Shown here in pieces: positions 1-5,672 of a stretch of DNA of 7,718 nucleotides (within the stretch, counting starts at the first letter, position 1; each line of letters starts with the position of its first letter). The stretch comes from Chloroflexota bacterium (lineage in GTDB: Bacteria; Chloroflexota; Chloroflexia; Thermomicrobiales; UBA6265). The stretch spans positions 1 through 7,718 of the forward strand of contig JAEVYR010000313.1 in assembly GCA_023392645.1 (NCBI GenBank). Direction: 5' to 3'. The notes beneath the pieces were generated by a model. That model ran no database searches. It was not told where the DNA came from and saw nothing but the letters and a program-made list of their open reading frames with translations. The position numbers and the translations under genes were made by a program.

Positions 1-7
1 GACCTGC

Positions 8-967
8 ATGGAAATCGGACACAAAAGCGCCGACATCACCGCCATGTCGGAGGTCGGTCGGCAGGGTGGCAAGCACCGCGAGACCGGCACCCTTGCGCGA
101 CAGCAGGAGCGGCTCGGCTGGATCCTGGTCCTGCCGTGCCTGGTTGTGGTGGGCGTGGTCGCCCTCTACCCGCTGTTCGAGACCTTTCGCCTCAGCTTCA
201 CCAATACCCGCCTCGCCAGCCCGCGCGAGCCGCGATACGTCGGCTGGGACAACTACCGGGACATCCTGTCGGACGACAAGTTCTGGCATGCAATGCAGAA
301 CACCGTCGTATTCACGATCTCCTCCGTGGCGCTGGAAACCGTGCTCGGCATGGTGATCGCGCTCGTGATTCATTCCGAGTTCCGCGGCCGCGGCATCGTG
401 CGCACCTCGATGCTGGTTCCCTGGGCGATCCCGACGGTGGTGTCGGCCTTGCTGTGGCAGTGGATGTACGACTCGCGATACGGGGTGATCAATTCGGTGC
501 TCAAGCAGCTCGGCCTGATGGACGAGCGCAACTTCTTCTCATGGTCGACTGATCCGGGTACCGCGCTCGGCGCGGTGATCGCGGTCGATGTCTGGAAAAC
601 GACGCCGTTCATGGCGCTGCTGTTGCTGGCGGGTATGCAGGTGATCCCGGCGGATATTTACGAGGCAGCTCGCGTTGACGGCTCCAACAAGATCCAGCAG
701 TTTTTCCACATGACCCTGCCGCTGCTGAAGCCCGCATTGCTGGTGGCGCTGATCTTCCGCACCCTCGACGCATTCCGTGTGTTCGACATGATCTACGTGC
801 TGAACGCCTACGATCCGTCGACCATGTCGATCGCCGTCTACACCCAGCAGATGCTGATCGGCGCGCAGCGCATCGGTCAGGGCTCGGCTCCGGCCGTGAT
901 CATTTTCCTCTGCGTCGGCGTGCTGGAATTCATCTACACCCGGTTGATCAAGGTGGAGGACGCGTAG
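8..967 (+). CDS. ABC sugar transporter permease, SugA/MalF-like
   Basis: Inner-membrane subunit of a carbohydrate ABC importer; it pairs with the next gene to form the channel, which a separate ATPase would drive. The 319-residue product has a polar N-terminus of about 36 residues and about six hydrophobic segments (roughly 38-60, 98-122, 133-155, 183-208, 242-262 and 294-314). The EAA loop that docks the ATPase is clear: EAARVDG at 219-225, followed by LPLLKP at 237-242. The stretch VWKTTPFMALLLLAG (195-209) and FRTLDAFRVFD (250-260) closely recall SugA of the mycobacterial trehalose importer LpqY-SugABC; that is recalled family knowledge, not an alignment. The substrate cannot be read from a permease. 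The start is uncertain: the ATG at 8 is nearly at the window edge, so its ribosome site is barely visible, and an in-frame ATG at 44 lacks a good Shine-Dalgarno. The binding-protein gene is probably just upstream. Confidence 0.93.
   Translation: MEIGHKSADITAMSEVGRQGGKHRETGTLARQQERLGWILVLPCLVVVGVVALYPLFETFRLSFTNTRLASPREPRYVGWDNYRDILSDDKFWHAMQNTVVFTISSVALETVLGMVIALVIHSEFRGRGIVRTSMLVPWAIPTVVSALLWQWMYDSRYGVINSVLKQLGLMDERNFFSWSTDPGTALGAVIAVDVWKTTPFMALLLLAGMQVIPADIYEAARVDGSNKIQQFFHMTLPLLKPALLVALIFRTLDAFRVFDMIYVLNAYDPSTMSIAVYTQQMLIGAQRIGQGSAPAVIIFLCVGVLEFIYTRLIKVEDA
955..959 (+). promoter_or_regulatory. Shine-Dalgarno GGAGG for the second permease
   Basis: GGAGG lies inside the last codons of the first permease, 9 nt before the ATG at 969. 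Only one base separates the first stop codon from this ATG, so the pair is probably translationally coupled. Confidence 0.8.
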
Positions 968-968
968 G

Positions 969-1898
969 ATGGCTTCCGTCGCAACCCAACCCAATCACGT
1001 TCGCGCCTCCGATGAGGAGCTGAACCAGATCCGGTCGCGCTACCGGAAGAAGTCGAAGTGGACGGCGGGCAGGATCGTCCAGAAGACGCTCTTCTGGCTG
1101 CTGATCGTGTTCATCATCATTTACACGCTGTTCCCGTTTTACTGGGCGGTCGTGTCGTCGCTCACCCCCGACAACGACCTCTATGTCTACCCGGTCCACT
1201 ACTGGCCGACCACGGTGACGTTCGAGCACTACGAGTCGGTGTTCAAGAACGGCGGCTTCATGCGGGCGCTGCTGAACTCGACAATCGTCTCGTTCGGCAC
1301 GGTGATCCTGGCGCTGTTCTTCGGCACGCTGGCGGCGTACGCGATGGGACGCCTGCGCTGCCGCGGGCGCACGCCGGTGCTCTACCTGATCCTCTCGATG
1401 ACGATGTTCCCGGCGATCGCGATCGTCGGCTCCCTCTTCCAGTTCATGCAGCGCTTCGACCTGTTCAACACCCTGCAGGGCCTGATCATCGTCTACCTGA
1501 CGTTCAGCCTGCCGTTCACCGTCTGGGTGCTGACGAACTTCTTCCGGGCGATGCCGCCCGAGCTGGAACAGGCGGCGCTGGTCGATGGCGCGACGCCGTT
1601 GCGCGCGCTGTGGGACGTGCTGCTGCCGATGGCGATTCCCGGACTGGTGACGACCGGTCTGCTGGCGTTCATCGGTGCGTGGTCCGAGTTCCTCTTCGCG
1701 CTGACCTTCACGCTCGACAACAGCGCCCGCACGGTGCAGGTGGCGATCGCGACCTTCACCGGCAACCAACAATTCGAGCTGCCGTTCGCCAAACGCATGG
1801 CGGCGGCGGTGATCGTGACGCTGCCGCTGCTGGTTGGCGTGCTGCTGGTGCAGCGCCGGATCGTCTCCGGGCTCACGGCCGGCGCCGTCAAGGGGTAA
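969..1898 (+). CDS. ABC sugar transporter permease, SugB/MalG-like
   Basis: Second channel subunit of the same carbohydrate importer. The 309-residue product has a charged N-terminal tail (1-37) and about six membrane segments (roughly 40-62, 105-127, 136-158, 168-192, 222-248 and 277-296). The EAA loop reads EQAALVDGATPLRALWDVLL (200-219) with MAIPGL after it. The family features ALLNS (100-104) and MFPAIAIV (146-153) are present. The C-terminus QRRIVSGLTAGAVKG (295-309) is almost the same as the tail I recall for SugB, and TGNQQFELP (264-272) also matches that subfamily, so a SugAB/ThuFG-type saccharide importer is likely. The ATG at 969 is fixed by a good Shine-Dalgarno and one-base spacing from the upstream gene. 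No ATPase gene follows; the ATPase lies elsewhere or is shared between importers, which is common in high-GC bacteria. Confidence 0.94.
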   Translation: MASVATQPNHVRASDEELNQIRSRYRKKSKWTAGRIVQKTLFWLLIVFIIIYTLFPFYWAVVSSLTPDNDLYVYPVHYWPTTVTFEHYESVFKNGGFMRALLNSTIVSFGTVILALFFGTLAAYAMGRLRCRGRTPVLYLILSMTMFPAIAIVGSLFQFMQRFDLFNTLQGLIIVYLTFSLPFTVWVLTNFFRAMPPELEQAALVDGATPLRALWDVLLPMAIPGLVTTGLLAFIGAWSEFLFALTFTLDNSARTVQVAIATFTGNQQFELPFAKRMAAAVIVTLPLLVGVLLVQRRIVSGLTAGAVKG

Positions 1899-1934
1899 AC
1901 CGCCCCCGGTTCGTGTCGGGCGTAAACCTGGTAG

Positions 1935-1956
1935 GCCCACCCCACCGTGGGTGGGC
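1935..1956. repeat. GC-rich hairpin, possible dispersed palindrome
   Basis: The perfect 8-bp stem GCCCACCC / GGGTGGGC closes a 6-nt loop, 36 bases after the second permease stop. It is preceded by GTAG. Hairpins of the general form GTAGGG...CCC are common as dispersed repeats in several bacterial groups, from memory. It may help end transcription of the permease operon, but there is no T-run after it. Confidence 0.55.
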
Positions 1957-2048
1957 ACCGACGATTCCGTCAAACGCCGATTCACGACACCAGCAAACGA
2001 TGTCGACCCGCGGCAGGATGACGATATAGCGACCACCCTGAAAAGGGT

Positions 2049-2170
2049 TGTCATTTCGACCGGAGTGCCCGAAGGACACGGAGCGGAGAAATCTCTCTCG
2101 TGCCGGACTGGCATGTTCGAATGGGAGAGATTTCTCCACGCGCGCCTGGCGGCGCTTGGTCGAAATGACA
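2049..2170 (+). repeat. 122-bp clover-leaf repeat, copy 1
   Basis: The outer arms TGTCATTTCGACC (2049-2061) and GGTCGAAATGACA (2158-2170) are perfect 13-bp inverses. Inside are a left hairpin (GTGCCC, loop GAA, GGACAC; 2065-2079, with one C-A mismatch), a central stem GGAGAAATCTCTC (2085-2097) pairing with 2125-2137, and a right hairpin GCGCC-TGGC-GGCGC (2142-2155). It lies in the convergent spacer, 35 bases beyond the sulfatase stop. No coding sequence or transposase is inside. Orientation is assigned as the same as copy 2, because the GGAG flank lies on the left side in both. Confidence 0.9.
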
Positions 2171-2205
2171 AACGTTCGTTGCGTGCCGGGGAGGGCGACA
2201 GTCAG

Positions 2206-3726
2206 CTACGCTCCCGCGATGCGGGCGAAGCGGGTCGGCTCGCGCTCCAGCTCCGCCTGCATCCAGGCGGCGTAGACCTCCAGCTTCACGGCCCGCCACT
2301 CAGGATCGTCCCAGCGGTTGCGCCGCTCCTCCGGGTCGTCCTTCAGGTCGTAGAGCTCGCCCTCGTCCAGACCCCGGTAGACCGTCATCTTGTAGCGCTC
2401 GGTGACGAACGTCCGCAGGTGCACCGCCGTTGGCTGGTGCCGGTTCTCGCAGATCGCCCATGTCCGCGCCTGCTCCGCCTCGCCGCGCCAGACCGCCGCC
2501 TGCGAGACGCCCTGCATCGTCCCCGGTACCGGTACGCCGCAGATGTCGAGGAAGGTCTGCGGCAGGTCGACGACGCTCTGGATCGCGTCGCTCGTGCCGC
2601 CGGGATTCGCCTGGCCGGGATAGCGGACGATGAACGGCACCCGGATGCCGTCGTCGTAGTGGAACGGACCCTTCGCCGTCAGCCCGTGGTGGCCGAGATA
2701 GTGCCCGTGGTCGCTGGTGAAGACGACGACCGTGTCGTCGGCGATGCCGAGCCGGTCGAGCGCGTCGAGGATGCGGCCGATCTGGTCATCCATGAAGCTG
2801 CCCATGCCGTAGTAGATCGCCATCCGGCGGCGGAGGTCCTCATCCGACATCAGGTGGCTGGAAAGCCCGTGGCTCTCGAAACCGGATTCCCGCAGGTGTG
2901 AGTAGTCCGGACGTTCCTCCTGGGTCATCCGGGTCCACGACACCATGTGCTCCAGCTCGGCGGGGTCGAGCGTGCCCGGCTCCATGTCAGCCGGGTCGTA
3001 CATCGATGCCCACGGCTCCGGCACCAGGTAGGGCGGGTGCGGATCGTGGAACGACGACCAGATGAAGAACGGCTTCTCTTCGGCGGCGTCGCGCTCGATC
3101 GCGGCGATCGTGCGCTCGCCCGTCCACGTTGTGTAGTGGAACTCCTGTGGCAAATCCCACGCGCCCTCGGGCTGGACGAAATCGGGCTCGTACTGGTCTT
3201 CGAACTGGGTGAAGTGCTTCTCGTAGTCCGGCAGCCCCTTGTCGCGCATCCAGATGCCGTAGTGCTGGACGACGTGAGATTCGTCGGCGTGGTTTCGGGC
3301 GATTTCGATGGTGTCGAAGCCGTACCAGGGCCCGGTGAAGTCCTCCCAGAAGGCGAGGTCCTTCAGCGTCGGCTGCGCCTCGAGCGACGTCTGCTCGGGA
3401 ATCGACTTCAGCGGCTGGAAGTGCGCCTTGCCGATCAGCGAGGTCCGATAGCCGGCCCGCGAAAACGCCTCGCCGACGGTGGGGACGTCCTCGCCGAGCT
3501 TGACGCCGATCGTCCACGCGCCGTGCCAGGCGGGGTACTGCCCGGTGATGATCGACGCTCGCGTCGGCGTGCAGACGGGGGAGGGGACGTAGGCGCGGTC
3601 GTAGCGCGTCCCCTCGGAGGCGAGCCGGTCGAGGTTCGGCGTCTGGATCTTGGGGTTGATCGCGCCGAGCGTCGACCAGTGCTGCTGGTCGCTGGTGATG
3701 AGCAGGACGTTCTTCGGTGCTGACAT
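2206..3726 (-). CDS. Type I sulfatase (formylglycine-dependent), cytoplasmic
   Basis: Hydrolyses a sulfate ester; belongs to the alkaline phosphatase/sulfatase superfamily. The 506-residue product carries the modification signature C-T-P-T-R at 52-56, whose Cys52 would become the catalytic formylglycine. It also has D13-Q14 near the N-terminus (metal ligands), GYRTSLIGKAH (92-102, with K100 and H102), HDPH (227-230), TSDHG (337-341, with the metal-site pair D339-H340) and K352. All key family residues appear present. No signal peptide or membrane segment is visible, so it probably acts in the cytoplasm on an imported substrate. The ATG at 3726 is preferred because GGAGG lies 4 nt upstream; the frame opens farther upstream only through repeat sequence. 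It lies downstream of the FAD oxidoreductase on the same strand. The CXPXR form could be matured by an aerobic FGE or a radical-SAM maturase; neither is in the window. The exact substrate (arylsulfate, choline sulfate or sulfated sugar) is unresolved. A related phosphonate monoester hydrolase is a less likely alternative. Confidence 0.94.
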   Translation of the reverse strand: MSAPKNVLLITSDQQHWSTLGAINPKIQTPNLDRLASEGTRYDRAYVPSPVCTPTRASIITGQYPAWHGAWTIGVKLGEDVPTVGEAFSRAGYRTSLIGKAHFQPLKSIPEQTSLEAQPTLKDLAFWEDFTGPWYGFDTIEIARNHADESHVVQHYGIWMRDKGLPDYEKHFTQFEDQYEPDFVQPEGAWDLPQEFHYTTWTGERTIAAIERDAAEEKPFFIWSSFHDPHPPYLVPEPWASMYDPADMEPGTLDPAELEHMVSWTRMTQEERPDYSHLRESGFESHGLSSHLMSDEDLRRRMAIYYGMGSFMDDQIGRILDALDRLGIADDTVVVFTSDHGHYLGHHGLTAKGPFHYDDGIRVPFIVRYPGQANPGGTSDAIQSVVDLPQTFLDICGVPVPGTMQGVSQAAVWRGEAEQARTWAICENRHQPTAVHLRTFVTERYKMTVYRGLDEGELYDLKDDPEERRNRWDDPEWRAVKLEVYAAWMQAELEREPTRFARIAGA

Positions 3727-3730
3727 GGGA

Positions 3731-3735
3731 CCTCC
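3731..3735 (-). promoter_or_regulatory. Shine-Dalgarno GGAGG deciding the sulfatase start
   Basis: On the - strand GGAGG is followed by TCCC and then the ATG at 3726. The spacing is short but workable. It rules against the longer frame, whose extra 42 residues are a translation of the 122-bp repeat. Confidence 0.75.
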
Positions 3736-3761
3736 GGGGATGATGGCTGAAGGAAAGAATG

Positions 3762-3883
3762 TGTCATTTCGACCGGAGCACCCGAAGGGTGCAGAGTGGA
3801 GAAATCTCTTGCGTTCGGGCGTTGCTTCCCGGCAGGCGTGAGATTTCTCCACGCGGGCCTGTCGGCCCTTGGTCGAAATGACA
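3762..3883 (+). repeat. 122-bp clover-leaf repeat, copy 2
   Basis: Same length and orientation as the copy at 2049, with no indels between them. The outer arms TGTCATTTCGACC and GGTCGAAATGACA are identical to copy 1. The left hairpin GCACCC-GAA-GGGTGC (3778-3792) is perfect. The central stem GGAGAAATCTC (3798-3808) pairs with 3840-3850 and can extend by T3797-A3851 and G3796-C3852. The right hairpin GGGCC-TGTC-GGCCC (3855-3868) is perfect. The arms match copy 1 at 81 of 91 positions, while the 31-nt apex is unrelated. It occupies most of the 201-bp gap between the oxidoreductase stop and the sulfatase start, so a read-through transcript would carry the fold. Confidence 0.92.
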
Positions 3884-3927
3884 GTTTTCCGTTGGGGCAG
3901 TGCAGTGTGCCCTCTCGTTACATCAGC

Positions 3928-5520
3928 CTATCGCTCCTGCGTCGCGATGTCGTCGGGCCAGCGGAGCTCGACGCCGCGATGCTCAACCAGATGTCGCTGG
4001 AAATCCGCCAGCCGCGTTGCGTCGTTGCGAATCGCCCTCGGCGCGACGCCCTGATCGAGCGAAGCCGCCGCCAGTGACCCCGCCACGTCACCGATCAGCC
4101 ATTCGACCGGGTGCAGCCGGTAGCAACCGTTGGTGATATGCGTCGTGCCGATGTTCTTGCACGCCGGCAGCAGGTTCTCGACCCGTTGCGGGATCAGCGC
4201 ACCGAGCGGCAGCTCGAACGGGTAACTTGAAACATCGACGTAGGTCCGCTGCGCGGTGGACGGGTGCAGGTCGATCCGGTAGGAGCCGATCCCGACCGAA
4301 TCGTCGTAGCTGGCGGCGCGATCCTGTCCCGCGCGCGCCTCGACGCCGACATCCTGCTCGGCGATGGTGTATTCCGCCCGTATTCGGCGACTCTCACGGA
4401 TGTACGGCGCGATCGCGAGCCCGTCCGGGCCGTCGCCGGTGACGTCCGGGCGCAACCGGACCTCCGGATACCCGTAACCGCCATCGTGGCGAGGCGCCTC
4501 GGTTTGCATCCAGTGCAGCAGTGACAGGCTGAGCTGGCGGCACTCCCACAGCGCCGTCTCGACCGCGTCGTCGTCCGGACCGATCACCGGCTGGGCGAAG
4601 TAGTCGATCATCGGCCAGTTCACCGCGACGATGTCGCCGCCGAAGAAGCCGTCCTCGAACTGCTCCTTCGCCACGATGCGCCGGTAGTGCCAGAGATCCC
4701 AGCTTCCTTCGGGACCGAACAGCGGCAGGTGGCGCGTCTCCAGCGTTTCGGGGTGAACGTCGTCCCAGCCGATCAGCGGCCCCGGCCAGAAGTCGGGCTC
4801 GACCGCGCGCCACTGCAGGTACATGTCCGGCCGATCGATGACGTTGTCGGTGTCCGGGCTCCAGTCGATGGCGTAGCACCAGGTGATCGCCTGCTGGTCG
4901 AGCGGATCGGGATCGCCCGGCAGCGCGTGGAGCTCGCCGGTCTGCGCCTGGCTCTCCGCGCCAATCACGTGCTCGACGTCGCCGAGCGAAAGCAGTTCGC
5001 CGGTCTCGGTGGCGTCGATCACGATGTCGGCCCTGACGGTGACCTGATCGCCATCGACGTCGGCGAAGGTGACCGCGTCGATCCGGTCGCCGGTGGTATC
5101 GACCGCGATGGGCGACCAGCCCGTTTCGACCCGGATGCGGCCGTTCGCGCGCCACGGCAGCAGCATCGCCTCCAGCACCGCAAGCGAGACACGCGGCTCA
5201 TGGCAAAGGCCGCTCACAAGCCCCAGACCCGGGTTGAGGCGCTCGATCTGCCTCGCCGCTGTGGTCATGGGATAGGCATCGCGGTAGGTGTCACGAACCA
5301 TCCGGCGGTAGCGACCGTAGGAAGCGCAGCCGGGGTGATCCTCGATCCAGGGGTGTTCGTCGGGCGGAACGGCCTGGGAGGTCGTCTGACCGCCGATCCA
5401 CCTGGTCGGCTCGGTGAGCACGACGGATCGGCCGGCCTCCGCGGCGGCCAGCGCGGCCGCGACGCCGCCCAGCCCCGCGCCGGCCACGAGAATGTCGGTC
5501 GTGATCTCGGAATGAGTCAT
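3928..5520 (-). CDS. FAD-dependent oxidoreductase (FAD_oxidored, PF12831-like)
   Basis: A flavoprotein of 530 residues; substrate unknown. The N-terminus TTDILVAGAGLGG (7-19) is a strand followed by the dinucleotide-binding GxGxxG turn (14-19). An acidic residue ends the second strand (VVLTEP, 33-38). GGQTTS (43-48) is typical of the family. A second cofactor-contact region is seen at IVIDATETGELL (166-177), and RESRRIRAEY (375-384) is the usual conserved arginine-rich motif. The C-terminal part NLLPACKNIGTTHITNGCYR (449-468) leading to IGDVAGSLAA is the normal closing FAD contact. The protein has no signal peptide. The ATG at 5520 is chosen because GGAGAGG lies 6 nt upstream; a longer frame to 5646 covers only hairpin-rich leader. 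It is followed by the sulfatase on the same strand after 201 bp. Family members often neighbour carbohydrate-catabolic genes, so oxidation of a sugar-derived intermediate is a reasonable but unproven role. Confidence 0.87.
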   Translation of the reverse strand: MTHSEITTDILVAGAGLGGVAAALAAAEAGRSVVLTEPTRWIGGQTTSQAVPPDEHPWIEDHPGCASYGRYRRMVRDTYRDAYPMTTAARQIERLNPGLGLVSGLCHEPRVSLAVLEAMLLPWRANGRIRVETGWSPIAVDTTGDRIDAVTFADVDGDQVTVRADIVIDATETGELLSLGDVEHVIGAESQAQTGELHALPGDPDPLDQQAITWCYAIDWSPDTDNVIDRPDMYLQWRAVEPDFWPGPLIGWDDVHPETLETRHLPLFGPEGSWDLWHYRRIVAKEQFEDGFFGGDIVAVNWPMIDYFAQPVIGPDDDAVETALWECRQLSLSLLHWMQTEAPRHDGGYGYPEVRLRPDVTGDGPDGLAIAPYIRESRRIRAEYTIAEQDVGVEARAGQDRAASYDDSVGIGSYRIDLHPSTAQRTYVDVSSYPFELPLGALIPQRVENLLPACKNIGTTHITNGCYRLHPVEWLIGDVAGSLAAASLDQGVAPRAIRNDATRLADFQRHLVEHRGVELRWPDDIATQER

Positions 5521-5524
5521 GCGG

Positions 5525-5533
5525 CACCTCTCC
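5525..5533 (-). promoter_or_regulatory. Shine-Dalgarno GGAGAGGTG of the FAD oxidoreductase
   Basis: A purine-rich GGAGAGG ends 6 nt before the ATG at 5520 on the - strand. It supports this start over in-frame upstream candidates. Confidence 0.7.
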
Positions 5534-5549
5534 GGAGTCAACGCGTAGC

Positions 5550-5566
5550 GCCGGCTCTGTGCCGGC
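5550..5566. repeat. Leader hairpin, GCCGGC stem
   Basis: GCCGGC-TCTGT-GCCGGC forms a 6-bp stem with a 5-nt loop, 29 bases upstream of the oxidoreductase ATG. It is the nearest of four consecutive hairpins in this gap. Confidence 0.5.
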
Positions 5567-5573
5567 CTGTAAA

Positions 5574-5593
5574 GACGGCATGAATATGCCGTC
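5574..5593 (-). repeat. Leader hairpin, 8-bp stem followed by TTTA on the - strand
   Basis: GACGGCAT and ATGCCGTC form a perfect 8-bp stem with a 4-nt loop. On the - strand TTTACAGG follows, which is only a weak terminator-like tail. Its last four bases (5590-5593) are also the first four of the neighbouring hairpin, so the two cannot form together in full. Confidence 0.5.
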
Positions 5594-5618
5594 ACTCTGA
5601 GCGCAGCGAAGAGTGACG
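5590..5618. repeat. GTCACTCT palindrome, probable dispersed repeat
   Basis: CGTCACTCT and AGAGTGACG are perfect 9-bp inverses around an 11-nt loop, GAGCGCAGCGA. Palindromes of the type GTCACYCTGAGCG...AAGRGT are, from memory, abundant between genes in Chloroflexota and many other bacteria. This is the only copy in the window. Confidence 0.6.
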
Positions 5619-5635
5619 TTGAGTCGGGGCGCGTT

Positions 5636-5664
5636 GGCTCAAACACTCATACATGTTCTGAGCC
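5636..5664 (-). terminator. Hairpin just after recJ, possible terminator without T-run
   Basis: GGCTCA-AACA (5636-5645) pairs with TGTT-C-TGAGCC (5654-5664), giving ten base pairs with one bulged C and an 8-nt loop. It begins 8 nt after the recJ stop on the - strand. The sequence after it is GC-rich and has no T-tract, so it may serve as a Rho-assisted end or an RNA-stabilising stem, not a classic intrinsic terminator. Confidence 0.4.
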
Positions 5665-5672
5665 TCCTCGCG

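Larger units (their letters stand above)
1899..2205. other. Convergent intergenic spacer of 307 bp without a gene
   Basis: This spacer lies between the stop of the + strand permease and the stop of the - strand sulfatase. It holds a GC-rich hairpin at 1935-1956 and the 122-bp repeat at 2049-2170. No T-tract follows either structure, so no classic intrinsic terminator is visible for either converging transcript. Short open frames crossing it are translations of the repeat and are not credible genes. Confidence 0.8.

Noticed and set aside
948..2171. A 407-codon open frame on the - strand opposite the second permease.
   Set aside because: It is rich in Arg, His and Gln with no recognisable domain, as expected for the antisense of a high-GC gene; the + strand permease is unambiguous.
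1888..2299. Several small open frames on both strands across the convergent spacer.
   Set aside because: They translate the repeat and hairpin, have no ribosome sites, and their shared peptide pattern comes from the inverted repeat, not from protein homology.
3727..3852. An N-terminal extension of 42 residues on the sulfatase.
   Set aside because: It is a translation of the 122-bp repeat, lies upstream of a good ribosome site, and would push the family's N-terminal metal-site strand away from the protein start.
2049..3883. A composite transposon formed by the two repeats.
   Set aside because: No transposase, no target duplication and no insertion-sequence ends are seen; the repeats are too short and too structured to be insertion sequences.
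4687..5583. A 298-codon + strand frame opposite the FAD oxidoreductase.
   Set aside because: An antisense shadow of a clear flavoprotein; low-complexity composition and no motif.
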